Positions 21,250-28,424 of a stretch of DNA of 33,882 nucleotides are shown piece by piece. This DNA is from Bacillota bacterium (lineage in GTDB: Bacteria; Bacillota; Limnochordia; Limnochordales; ZCTH02-B6). The translations under genes and the position numbers were made by a program. The stretch's first letter is position 1. Every line of letters begins with the position of its first letter. The stretch is from NCBI GenBank assembly GCA_017577945.1, contig PKQS01000016.1:1-33882 (forward strand), in the 5' to 3' direction. The notes under the pieces are model-generated. The model saw only the letters and a program-made list of their open reading frames with translations. It was not told the DNA's origin and ran no database searches.

Positions 21250-21708
21250 TTAATACCAGAGAGCGACGGCGGCGAAGGCGCATCCGCACTTTTCCACCAC
21301 GTGCTCGGCGCTCTTCACCATTACCTTCTTGAGGGGCAGGTTGCGCTGCGCGAACGCGGCTTCCACCATCTTGCGAATCATGGCCTCGGCTTCTTCCGCC
21401 GTCGCGCGCCCCGACCACTCCATAATGACCCCGTACGTATCTTCGCTAAACCCGATGCCAACGGCCGCGGCGATCCGCTCACCCGGTTTGTCGCTCGTAA
21501 TGGCGCCGTACGCGGTCGGCGTCAGCGAACCCGGCGCGATGGACAGTTTCTCGACCAGCTGGCAGTTGGGCGGCAAGATGCTGCTCACCCGCACCAGGTT
21601 CAAGTTGCCGATACCCGCGGCGAGCAGCGCGTTGTCAAAAGCATTCAGTTCGGTCGGCCCCTCGGCCGCCCCGGCGACCAGGGTAAACTTCGTCGGCGTC
21701 GGCAGCAT
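21250..21708 (-). CDS. pdaD: Pyruvoyl-dependent arginine decarboxylase
   Basis: The 152-residue protein has the length and core of the pyruvoyl-dependent family, which converts arginine to agmatine without PLP. The self-cleavage site is visible as VRVSSILPP, with predicted scission between Ser42 and Ser43; the new N-terminal serine becomes the pyruvoyl group. Other family stretches are GIGNLNLV before the site and GVIMEWSG near residue 92. The ATG at 21706-21708 is preceded by AGGAGGT nine bases upstream. It opens the pdaD-speE-speB-argS operon behind a promoter at 21746-21773. Confidence 0.95.
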   Translation of the reverse strand: MLPTPTKFTLVAGAAEGPTELNAFDNALLAAGIGNLNLVRVSSILPPNCQLVEKLSIAPGSLTPTAYGAITSDKPGERIAAAVGIGFSEDTYGVIMEWSGRATAEEAEAMIRKMVEAAFAQRNLPLKKVMVKSAEHVVEKCGCAFAAVALWY

Positions 21709-21745
21709 CGCCTGCGACCTCCTGCTTGCGAAATTCACCTCAGCT

Positions 21746-21773
21746 AGTATACCAAAGGCGGGCCGCAGCGCAA
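21746..21773 (-). promoter_or_regulatory. Sigma-A promoter of the polyamine operon
   Basis: On the minus strand there is a -35 TTGCGC (21768-21773), a 16-base spacer and a -10 TATACT (21746-21751). It lies just after ndk and 38 bases before the pdaD start. Confidence 0.6.
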
Positions 21774-21804
21774 TGTCCTTTCGGCGCTATCCTTGAATTT
21801 TATT

Positions 21805-22212
21805 TTATTCTTCCGTCCCGAAGAAACGCGCAATTTCTGCGATGGCCGATTCCGGGCTGTCGGACGCATGCACGATGTTGTAGGGAAGCTCGGTCGCGAA
21901 ATCGCCGCGAATGGTGCCGGGCGCGGCCTCCACCGGGTTGGTGGCGCCGATGAGGTTGCGCACGTGCTTGATGGCGTTGGGCCCCTCGATGATGGCCATG
22001 CACACCATGCCCGACGTCATGTACTTTACCAAATCCTCGAAAAAGGGCTTGTCCTTCAGGTGGGCGTAATGCTCCCGGGCCACCTGCTCCGAAATGTAGC
22101 CCGTCGCCAGCCGGGCAATGCGCAGCCCTTTCCGTTCAAAGCGCGACAAGACTTCGCCGATAAGCCCCCGCTGTACCCCTTCAGGCTTGATGATGACGAA
22201 AGTCCGTTCCAT
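21805..22212 (-). CDS. ndk: Nucleoside diphosphate kinase
   Basis: The 135-residue enzyme passes phosphate between nucleoside tri- and diphosphates through a phosphohistidine. ERTFVIIKPEGVQRG opens the protein, and the active His115 lies in NIVHASDSPESA. GATNPVEAAPGTIRGDF is the conserved phosphate-binding stretch. Where many homologues have GRN before the histidine segment, this one has LPYN. GGAGGC lies 13 bases before the ATG. It is the last gene of the rex-to-ndk series, 28 bases behind the MaoC-like gene. No terminator is apparent before the pdaD promoter. Confidence 0.97.
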   Translation of the reverse strand: MERTFVIIKPEGVQRGLIGEVLSRFERKGLRIARLATGYISEQVAREHYAHLKDKPFFEDLVKYMTSGMVCMAIIEGPNAIKHVRNLIGATNPVEAAPGTIRGDFATELPYNIVHASDSPESAIAEIARFFGTEE

Positions 22213-22240
22213 CCCGCGCGATAGCCTCCTGCACCGATAC

Positions 22241-22735
22241 TCAATCGTAGTCCTCGAACGCTTCCGTCAGCACCGGCCGCAGGCTCGACGGCGGCACCAC
22301 TTCCGCTTCGGCCGACAGCACTTCCTGCCGGTGCTGATTGCGGCCCACCGCTCGCAGCCGTACCCGCCCGCGGGCACCGTCGATGGCGGTCACTTCCACG
22401 GTAATGGTGATGGTGTCGCCGATGCGGACCGGGTGCAAGAAGTGCAGCGTCTGCGACAAGCTGATGGTACCGGGACCGGGCAGCCGCTGCATCATGGCCG
22501 TAAACACGTATCCCGCCAACAGCACCGCCGGCACGACCGGCTCGCCCATCGGCGTGCGCGCGGCGAAGTTCCGATCCAAATACATTGGATTCGTATCGCC
22601 GGTCACGCCCATGTACAGCATCACTTCGCGCTCGGTCACCCGCCGCGTCCAGACGGCCCGCTGGCCCACCGACAGCTGGTGAATCCGCCACCCGCCGGAC
22701 TGCGTCGCCGCCGCTCCTTGTTGCCCGCTCCGCAT
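22241..22735 (-). CDS. MaoC-like hotdog-fold protein, catalytic His replaced
   Basis: The 164-residue protein resembles single-domain MaoC/(R)-specific enoyl-CoA hydratases. A signature region VTGDTNPMYLDRNFA lies at residues 44-58, followed by PVVPAVLLAGYVFTAMMQRLPGPGT and LHFLHPVRIGDTITITVEV, typical hotdog strands. The usual hydratase motif is Asp-x-Asn-Pro-x-His; here Asp47 and Asn49 are present but the His position is Tyr52. The protein may act on acyl thioesters in another way, or bind them without hydration. The ATG at 22733-22735 follows GGGGCGGTGAA. A TACAAT (minus strand, about 22790-22795) could be a local promoter. Confidence 0.8.
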   Translation of the reverse strand: MRSGQQGAAATQSGGWRIHQLSVGQRAVWTRRVTEREVMLYMGVTGDTNPMYLDRNFAARTPMGEPVVPAVLLAGYVFTAMMQRLPGPGTISLSQTLHFLHPVRIGDTITITVEVTAIDGARGRVRLRAVGRNQHRQEVLSAEAEVVPPSSLRPVLTEAFEDYD

Positions 22736-22815
22736 CCTTGGTTCACCGCCCCGCTGCAGGCCCCTCGTCCAACGACTGCTATCGCATCTATTGTATCCGC
22801 TGCAGGTCGATTCGG

Positions 22816-23625
22816 CTAGTCGTTGGTTCGCTCGCCGACGTTGGTCGCCCCGGCGCGGGCTTTGGCCCCGGCTAGGCGAGCGACGAGCAGGCTGACCTCG
22901 AAGAGCAGCCAAAGGGGCAGCGCCAGCAGCAACATCGAGAACACGTCGGCCGGCGTCAGCACCGCAGCGGCCACGAAAATGCCGAACACCGCATACTGGC
23001 GCCGCGCAGCCAGAGAGCGGGCGTCGATGACGCCCATCCGGGCGAGGACGGCGACGATGAGAGGCAGCTGGAACAGGAGTCCGAGCGGAAGGACGAGCCA
23101 GAGGACGAAGCGGATATAGGCGGACAGCGACAGCATGGGCACAAGGTCGGGCCCGGCAAAGCCCAGCAGAAAGCGCAAGGCCACCGGCACGAGGCCGAAA
23201 TAGCCCAAGGCAATGCCGGCGACGAACAAGGCGGTGGCCGCGGGGATGGCGCGCAGCGCCGCGCGGCGGGCCCCCGGGGACAGCAACGGCGCCAACAGGC
23301 GCACCAGTTGATATAGAAGGACGGGCACGCTCAGCGTGAAGCCGCCGGCCAGCGCCAGCTTGACGCGGCTGACGAACGCCTCGGCGGGCGAGAGATAAAA
23401 CAGCTCCTCTCCCTGCGGCAGCGGTGCGACCATATGCTCGATGAGCCGCGGCGCCGCGGCGTAGACGCCGGCCGCGGCCGCGAGCCACGCCAAGCCGGCC
23501 CGGATGAGGCGCGCCCGAACCTCGGCCAGGCGCGAGCGCACCCCGGCGAAATGGCTGCCGTCGTCAGCCGCTCCGGCTTCCGCGTCCTGCCGCGGCGCGC
23601 CGTCCGCCTCGTCCCGCTCAGCCAC
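22816..23625 (-). CDS. Second TatC-like protein, divergent
   Basis: The 269-residue polytopic protein is a TatC homologue with six predicted helices. The family start RLAEVRARLIRAG lies at about residues 32-44 after a hydrophilic, acidic extension. LSPAEAFVSRVKLAL and LTPADVFSMLLLALPLWLLFEVSLL match TatC landmarks. Where TatC normally has a conserved Glu in the first external loop (PHER in the neighbouring tatC), this copy has PGAR. The GTG at 23623-23625 was chosen because GGAGAGG lies six bases upstream and it overlaps the tatC stop (GTGGCTGA). An earlier GTG at 23646 is possible. Confidence 0.82.
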   Translation of the reverse strand: MAERDEADGAPRQDAEAGAADDGSHFAGVRSRLAEVRARLIRAGLAWLAAAAGVYAAAPRLIEHMVAPLPQGEELFYLSPAEAFVSRVKLALAGGFTLSVPVLLYQLVRLLAPLLSPGARRAALRAIPAATALFVAGIALGYFGLVPVALRFLLGFAGPDLVPMLSLSAYIRFVLWLVLPLGLLFQLPLIVAVLARMGVIDARSLAARRQYAVFGIFVAAAVLTPADVFSMLLLALPLWLLFEVSLLVARLAGAKARAGATNVGERTND

Positions 23626-24340
23626 GGACGGCCTCTCCTCGGCCACCGGCCCCCGCCCCCTTCCGCAACCGCCAGATCGTCAGCTCATACAGCACGATGA
23701 CGGGAATGGCCAAGAGGATTTGCGATACGACGTCGGGCGGCGTCACGATCGCGGCGACGACGAACACGGCGAAGTACACACTGCGCCGCAGCTGCGCCAG
23801 CCGAGCCGCTGTCGTCAGCCCCAGCTGCACCAGCAGCGAAAGCACCACAGGAAACTGAAAAGCCAAGCCGAAGGGCACCGTCACCGAAACGAAAAACGCC
23901 AGAAAGCGCGAGACGGAGAGGGCCGGCGTCACCCGCTCGCCCCCGAAGCCCAGCAGAAAACGCAGCGCGAACGGGTACGCGACGAAAAAGCCGAATGCGA
24001 CGCCGATGACGAAGAGCAGCAAGGAAGGTATGAGATAGCGGCGGGCTGCTTGCCGTTCGTGGGGGAAAAGGGCCGGCAGCACGAACAGCCACGCCTGGTA
24101 GAGAATGACGGGCGAAGCCAGCGCGAGGCCGATGAACAACGCCGCCTTCAAGTAGCTGGCGAACGCTTCGCCAGGCGAGACGAACACGAACGGCTGGCCC
24201 ACGTCAGCCGCAAACCGCCGCAGCCACCCGGGCGCCGCGGCCCAGCCCACGAGACTGCCCGCGCCCCACGCCGCCAGGCTCGTCAGCAGGCGGCCACGGA
24301 GCTCCGCCAAATGCTCCTCCGTCGTCATCGTGGGCAGCAA
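23618..24340 (-). CDS. tatC: Twin-arginine translocase subunit TatC
   Basis: The protein of about 240 residues is the signal-peptide receptor of the Tat pathway, which exports folded proteins. TTEEHLAELRGRLL at the N-terminus, FVSPGEAFASYLKAAL, FVLPALFPHERQAARRY with the conserved Glu95, and VTPPDVVSQILLAIPVIVLYEL are all TatC hallmarks. Six helices are predicted. I used the TTG at 24338-24340 because GGAG lies eight bases upstream; the in-frame ATG at 24326-24328 is four residues later and equally natural by homology. No tatA gene is seen in the window. A divergent second tatC overlaps its 3' end. Confidence 0.9.
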   Translation of the reverse strand: MLPTMTTEEHLAELRGRLLTSLAAWGAGSLVGWAAAPGWLRRFAADVGQPFVFVSPGEAFASYLKAALFIGLALASPVILYQAWLFVLPALFPHERQAARRYLIPSLLLFVIGVAFGFFVAYPFALRFLLGFGGERVTPALSVSRFLAFFVSVTVPFGLAFQFPVVLSLLVQLGLTTAARLAQLRRSVYFAVFVVAAIVTPPDVVSQILLAIPVIVLYELTIWRLRKGAGAGGRGEAVRG

Positions 24341-24432
24341 GTACTCGTCTCCGCCCCAGTCAGCGCCCCCGGCCACCGTCTCCCCGCCCCCTGCGGCCGT
24401 GCCCCTTCCGGCCGCGGGCCCCTGTGATCCTC

Positions 24433-25404
24433 TCAGAACGCCCGGCGCAGCAGCGCGTCCGCCACGCCGGCCAACAGCTCCCGCCCTTCGGATTCCGGCA
24501 AACAAGCCAACTGCGCCTTGGCCTGCTCAGCGAAGCGCTGCGCCACGGCCCGGCAATACTCGATGGCGCCGTTGCGCCGCACCAGCTCCAGCACGTCGTC
24601 GACCTGTTCGCGCGTGAAAGGCGGCCGCCCCAGCACTCGCCGCACGTACGGCCCTAGCTCCTCGTGCCTGAGCACATAAATGACCGGCAGCGTCACGACG
24701 CCCGCCAGCAAGTCGTTGCCGATGGGCTTGCCGACCACGTCCGCTTCGCCGCTGACGTCCAGCAAGTCATCGACGACTTGGAAGGCCATGCCGATGTTCC
24801 GGCCGTACTCCGCCAGCGCCCGCACCTGGTGCTCGGGCGCGCCCTGGTGCATGGCCCCCGCCTCGCAGCAGGCGGCGAAAAAGAGCGCCGTCTTCTTTTC
24901 GATGCGGTCGAAGTAGTCCTGCTCCGACTGGTCGAGCCGGTGCAGCGACGCCTTCTGCTCGATTTCCCCGTCGCACATGCGGCGGATCATGTCGGACATG
25001 ACGCGCACGATGGCGGGCGAGCCGTGGTCTACCAGCAGCACCAGCGCGCGTGCCAGCAGCACGTCGCCGGCCAGCACGGCGGTGTGATTGTCCCAGCGGC
25101 TGTTGACCGTCGCCCGCCCCCGGCGGGTCTGGGCCCCGTCGATGACGTCGTCGTGGGCCAGCGTCGCCATGTGGATGAGCTCCGTGGCGGCCGCGATGGG
25201 CACCGTCTTGGAAACGTCCTCGCTGAACACGTGCGCTGACAGCAGCGTCATGATGGGCCGCAGCCGCTTGCCGCCGGCGTCCACCATGTGCCGCGTAATC
25301 TCCCGCATCTGCTCGCCCGTATCGTCCGACACGTTGCGGAGCTGTTCCTCCACGGCTTGCAAATAGGGGGCCAACGCCTCTATGACCCGCTCCACGACTT
25401 GCAT
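24433..25404 (-). CDS. hepT: Polyprenyl diphosphate synthase (HepT-like)
   Basis: The 323-residue trans-prenyltransferase extends isoprenoid chains for the menaquinone side chain. The first aspartate-rich motif is HDDVIDGAQTRRG (about residues 88-100) and the second is FQVVDDLLDVSG (about 203-214). GGKRLRP near 44-50 binds diphosphate. It lies 29 bases after menG, the usual partner in menaquinone synthesis in Bacillota, so heptaprenyl diphosphate synthase large subunit is the best guess. The small subunit HepS is not in the window, and chain length cannot be read with certainty. Confidence 0.92.
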   Translation of the reverse strand: MQVVERVIEALAPYLQAVEEQLRNVSDDTGEQMREITRHMVDAGGKRLRPIMTLLSAHVFSEDVSKTVPIAAATELIHMATLAHDDVIDGAQTRRGRATVNSRWDNHTAVLAGDVLLARALVLLVDHGSPAIVRVMSDMIRRMCDGEIEQKASLHRLDQSEQDYFDRIEKKTALFFAACCEAGAMHQGAPEHQVRALAEYGRNIGMAFQVVDDLLDVSGEADVVGKPIGNDLLAGVVTLPVIYVLRHEELGPYVRRVLGRPPFTREQVDDVLELVRRNGAIEYCRAVAQRFAEQAKAQLACLPESEGRELLAGVADALLRRAF

Positions 25405-25433
25405 CGATTGGACACCTCAACTTCTGCTCCGCC

Positions 25434-26159
25434 TCAAACCTCGCCGATGTGCAAGCAGCAAATGCCCCCGGTCAGGTTATGATAGCGCACGTTGCGCAGG
25501 CCCAGCTCACGCATGCGGGCCGCCAGCGCCTCTTGATCCGGGAAGGCCAGTACCGTCTCCGGCAAATATCGGTAAGTATCGGCGTCGCCTTGAACCAGTC
25601 GGCCGATGAGCGGCAGGATGTAGCGGAAATAAATAAGGTAAACTTCGCGGAACACGGGCCAAACCGGCCGGGAAAACTCGAGGACGAGCACCCGCCCGCC
25701 GGGCCGCACCACGCGCCGCATCTCCAGCAGGCAGCGATCCCGATCGACCACGTTGCGCAAGCCGAAAGCGATGGTGGCCGCGTCGAACTCGCCGTCGGCG
25801 AAGGGGAGATGCAAGGCGTTTCCCTGCACGAACCGGCACACGCCGCCTAACCCGAGCTTGTCCGCCTTGCGCCGCGCCAGCGCCAGCATTTCCTCGGTGA
25901 AATCCAAACCAACCACGCGCCCGGACGGACCCACCACGGCCGCCAGCTCGAACGCCAAGTCCCCGGTGCCCGTCGCCACGTCCAGCACGGAGTCGCCCGG
26001 CCGCAAGCCCGCCTGGCGGGCGGTGTACCGCCGCCACGCCACGTCGCGCCGGAAGCTCAGCAGCCGGTTGAGAAAGTCGTACGTGGGCGCCACACGGCGG
26101 AACAAATCTTGGACGTACCGTTCCCGCTCTTCCAGGGCGGCTTCCTTTTCCTCAGCCAC
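25434..26159 (-). CDS. menG: Demethylmenaquinone methyltransferase
   Basis: The 241-residue SAM-dependent enzyme catalyses the last methylation in menaquinone synthesis (UbiE/MenG family). FRRVAPTYDFLNRLLSFRRD (about residues 20-39) and the SAM-binding DVATGTGDLAFEL (about 61-73) are typical. FGLRNVVDRDRCLLEMRRVVRPGG (about 133-156) and YRYLPETVLAFPDQEAL near the end are UbiE/MenG signatures. The GTG start at 26157-26159 follows GAGGAGACGAGG. It lies between rex and hepT in a redox-linked operon: Rex senses the NADH/NAD ratio and menaquinone carries the electrons. Confidence 0.95.
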   Translation of the reverse strand: MAEEKEAALEERERYVQDLFRRVAPTYDFLNRLLSFRRDVAWRRYTARQAGLRPGDSVLDVATGTGDLAFELAAVVGPSGRVVGLDFTEEMLALARRKADKLGLGGVCRFVQGNALHLPFADGEFDAATIAFGLRNVVDRDRCLLEMRRVVRPGGRVLVLEFSRPVWPVFREVYLIYFRYILPLIGRLVQGDADTYRYLPETVLAFPDQEALAARMRELGLRNVRYHNLTGGICCLHIGEV

Positions 26160-26181
26160 CGCCTCGTCTCCTCAGCTTGCG

Positions 26182-26823
26182 TCAGTCTTCCAGGTAATAA
26201 GCCAGGCGCTGCAGCTCGAGGCTTAGATCCGCGTGGACGATGTGCACGTCTTTCGGCACCGCCAGCTTGACCGGCGCAAAGTTGAACAGCAGCCGCACGC
26301 CCGAGGCCACCAACGTGTCGACCACGGACTGCGCGGCTTCGGCCGGCACCGTCACGATGGCCATGCGGATACCCAGTTCCTTCACACGCTCGGGAATGCG
26401 CTCGGGCGGCTCTACCGGCACTCCTTCGATAGTTTCCCCTTGCTTGGCGGGGTCCGCGTCGAACAACACCACGATGTTCAGGTGAAAACCCGGGTCCGCG
26501 ACGTAGCGGCGCCGAAAGTAGCGAACTAGTGCCGCTCCCAGGCTGCCGACGCCCACCAGGGCCACGGGAACGTCGCGGTCGAGATGCAAGATGCGGCGCA
26601 GCTCGGTGCGCAAGTGTTCGACGTCGTAGCCGACGCCCTGCTTGCCGAACTCGCCGAACCAGGCCAAGTCTTTCCGCACCAGCGCCGGGCTGACGCCGGC
26701 CCGCTCCCCCAGCTCCTGCGACGAAACCAGTTCCTTGGCACCGTCTCGCGCCAGTTCGTCGAGGACGCGCAAATAGATTGGCAGCCGGCGAACGACGGCA
26801 CCAGAGATTTTCTTCAGCCGCAT
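26182..26823 (-). CDS. rex: Redox-sensing transcriptional repressor Rex
   Basis: The 213-residue repressor releases DNA when NADH rises. The winged-helix domain has SSQELGERAGVSPALVRKDLAWFG (about residues 34-57) followed by EFGKQGVGYDVEHL. The Rossmann domain has VALVGVGSLGAALVRYF (about 87-103). The C-terminal helix LELQRLAYYLED is characteristic for domain swapping. The ATG follows GGGTGGC. It heads the rex-menG-hepT-tatC-tatC2-MaoC-ndk series behind a strong promoter. I did not find a convincing full Rex operator in the promoter region. Confidence 0.97.
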   Translation of the reverse strand: MRLKKISGAVVRRLPIYLRVLDELARDGAKELVSSQELGERAGVSPALVRKDLAWFGEFGKQGVGYDVEHLRTELRRILHLDRDVPVALVGVGSLGAALVRYFRRRYVADPGFHLNIVVLFDADPAKQGETIEGVPVEPPERIPERVKELGIRMAIVTVPAEAAQSVVDTLVASGVRLLFNFAPVKLAVPKDVHIVHADLSLELQRLAYYLED

Positions 26824-26857
26824 ATTGCCACCCGGATTCGAGATTCAACGCAGGCTC

Positions 26858-26887
26858 ATTATACCGTCTCGTGAAAGCCGTCGTCAA
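26858..26887 (-). promoter_or_regulatory. Strong sigma-A promoter of rex and downstream genes
   Basis: On the minus strand there is a -35 TTGACG (26882-26887), an 18-base spacer and a perfect -10 TATAAT (26858-26863). It drives rex and probably the long series behind it. Confidence 0.75.
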
Positions 26888-26996
26888 ATTCGGGAAGTCT
26901 ATAGACATGCGCCGGGTTCGGCCGCCAAGGCCGCCTTCAGCTGGCGCGCCGCACCCGAGCCACGAGGTGGTGAGCTCGCGACGGGGAGGTCGGAGC

Positions 26997-27617
26997 ATGG
27001 ACGACGGACGTGCGAGCCCAACCGAACAGCCGCCGCCGGCGGAGCCGGCCAAGCCACTGGCCTCCGTTTACGACTTGCAGGAATGGCGCCGGCGGCTCAG
27101 GGCGCGCGGCCGGCGCAGCCGGCGGGAAACGCCGCGCCGGGGCGGGCCCTATTACGGGGACTACTTCGGCTACGGCTATTACGGCTACTACGGCGGCTAC
27201 TCGGGCGGCTACTACAGCCGCTACTACGGTGGGCAGCGGAAGGGGCCGGACTACGCCTGGCGCGACCCGCTGGGGCCAGAGGCGTACGCCGCCCCGCGCC
27301 GCGCAGCGGCCCCGGGTGACAAGCCCGCCGCCGGGGGCCGCGGCGGCGCGCGCCGCCGTTCGGTTGTCACGCTGCTGCCGGCCGTGCGCGCACAGCTCCT
27401 GCGCCGCCGGCGCGCCCTGGCGCTGGCCGTGGTAGCGTGCCTGATGATCGGCGCGCTGCTGCTGGGGCGCAGCGTGCTGGCGCGGGAGTGGGGACCGGTG
27501 GCCGACCCGCCAGGGACGTCGCCCGTACGGCTGGCGGACGCCGCGGAAAACGCGGCGGACGACCCGGCCGCTGGCGATTTTTTCCCGCATGATGGGACGG
27601 AGCGCGGTCCACAATAG
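26997..27617 (+). CDS. Tyr/Gly-rich single-pass membrane protein of unknown function
   Basis: I do not recognise this 206-residue protein. Residues 1-45 are Pro- and Arg-rich. Residues 50-79 are a tract with 13 Tyr in about 29 residues, mixed with Gly (repeats such as GYYGYYGGY and GGYYSRYYGG). A basic stretch (residues 115-139, RRR and RRRR) precedes one hydrophobic segment (about 140-160, LALAVVACLMIGALLLG). The tail of about 45 residues is acidic. By the positive-inside rule the Tyr/Gly tract would be cytoplasmic and the tail outside. The ATG at 26997-26999 has GGGGAGGT ten bases upstream. It diverges from rex, and its stop is followed within ten bases by the structured RNA candidate. Confidence 0.7.
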   Translation: MDDGRASPTEQPPPAEPAKPLASVYDLQEWRRRLRARGRRSRRETPRRGGPYYGDYFGYGYYGYYGGYSGGYYSRYYGGQRKGPDYAWRDPLGPEAYAAPRRAAAPGDKPAAGGRGGARRRSVVTLLPAVRAQLLRRRRALALAVVACLMIGALLLGRSVLAREWGPVADPPGTSPVRLADAAENAADDPAAGDFFPHDGTERGPQ

Positions 27618-27624
27618 CGACTGA

Positions 27625-27926
27625 GGAGTTCACGACGACCGGGCGAAGTACCCAGAGGTCGCTGTAGGTGCTGGCGGCATCTGCGTCGGTCTCCGAGATC
27701 GACGCAGGTCCCGGCCGGTATGTACAGCGGCTGAGCGAAGACTGCCTGAGGTTGTCGGCGGGATTCGTCTCGGCCGGGAGTCGGTCGAGACGGGTTGCGT
27801 CGGGGATCTCCGGTGGTCGATCAAAGATCGCTTCAAGCCTATAATGGATCGACGACGGCGGCGCGACTGCCGTCGCCGGTTCAGACAAGGTTTGAAGCGG
27901 TCGGCGACAAAGTCGTCGTGAACTCT
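27625..27926 (+). ncRNA. Candidate structured RNA of about 300 bases, unrecognised family
   Basis: No credible gene is seen between 27618 and 28053. GAGTTCACGACGAC (27626-27639) pairs exactly with its inverse at 27912-27925 and closes the element. Inside, successive helices can be drawn: 27658-27666 with 27723-27731, continued by 27679-27692 with 27696-27709 (14 bp, loop CCG); 27740-27746 with 27750-27756; 27762-27776 with 27782-27796 (15 bp); 27798-27804 with 27809-27815; 27826-27840 with 27888-27902 (15 bp), enclosing 27845-27861 with 27867-27883. About 17 pairs are G-U on the plus strand, and only one mismatch would become G-U on the minus strand, so a plus-strand transcript is indicated. 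TCTCTTTT follows the closing helix. It starts right after the stop codon of the Tyr/Gly-rich protein. I see no SRP, RNase P, tmRNA or 6S signature. This is manual folding. Confidence 0.55.
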
Positions 27927-28038
27927 CTTTTCGCGTTTACCGAGCAGCGCCCGGAGACGGTCCCCGCCGCTTGCCCTCCAGGCCCGGGCCCGAGTTGATG
28001 TCCCCTGGTCAGCGGGCGGGTACGAGTTGACGCCGCCC

Positions 28039-28069
28039 GGCGCCGCGCGAGCGTCACCCGCGCGGCGCC
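28039..28069 (-). terminator. GC-rich hairpin at the end of spoVAE
   Basis: GGCGCCGCGCG (28039-28049) and CGCGCGGCGCC (28059-28069) form a perfect 11-bp stem with a 9-base loop, overlapping the spoVAE stop. There is no T-run on the minus strand, so termination is uncertain. A second hairpin, GGGCGG with CCGCCC, lies next to it at about 28015-28038. The rest of 27927-28038 holds nothing I recognise. Confidence 0.4.
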
Positions 28070-28407
28070 GACACCAGCGCCGCCACCGTGGAAAACAAGA
28101 CGCCCGCGGCGATGCCTAAGCCGACCAGCTCCAGCGTCCCCGTCAGCAGCCCCTCCCACCCGAGCCGGCGCATCTCTTCCATGACGCCGCGCGTGATGGC
28201 CGCGCCGAAGCCGCTGACCGGCAGCAGCGCTCCCGCCCCGGCGAACTCCACCAGCCGATCATAGAGCCCGAAGCCGTTGACGATGGCGCCCGTCACCGTC
28301 AGCCCCACCAAGAGATGTCCCGGCGTCAGCTGCTGAAACTTCAGGGAGATGTACTCCATCAGCGCGCAAATGAGCCCGCCGACGACGAACGCCCAAAAGT
28401 AAATCAT
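28054..28407 (-). CDS. spoVAE: Stage V sporulation protein AE (SpoVAEB)
   Basis: The 117-residue membrane protein has about four hydrophobic segments and belongs to the SpoVAC/SpoVAEB family. The SpoVA channel moves dipicolinic acid into the forespore and releases it in germination. Family stretches are LTPGHLLVGLTVTGAIVNGFGLYDRL (about residues 27-52) and PVSGFGAAITRGVMEE (about 63-78). GGAGGGAC precedes the ATG. It lies 17 bases behind spoVAD, the order C-D-E found in many spore formers. It shows that the organism, or its ancestor, makes endospores. Confidence 0.93.
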   Translation of the reverse strand: MIYFWAFVVGGLICALMEYISLKFQQLTPGHLLVGLTVTGAIVNGFGLYDRLVEFAGAGALLPVSGFGAAITRGVMEEMRRLGWEGLLTGTLELVGLGIAAGVLFSTVAALVSAPRG

Positions 28408-28424
28408 GGCCGTCCCTCCGCGTG

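Noticed and set aside
26858..26996. Rex operator in the rex promoter region
   Set aside because: Only a half-like TTTCAC is seen; the two-fold TTGTGA-type pattern is not present.
27367..27888. 173-codon minus-strand frame across the structured RNA region
   Set aside because: It has no ribosome binding site, no recognisable motif, overlaps the 3' part of the Tyr/Gly gene, and the base-pairing pattern supports an RNA on the other strand.
27626..27925. Miniature inverted-repeat transposon
   Set aside because: The terminal repeats fit, but no target-site duplication is seen at the ends, and the strand-biased G-U pairs favour an RNA. It is not fully excluded and is listed as a refuting possibility.
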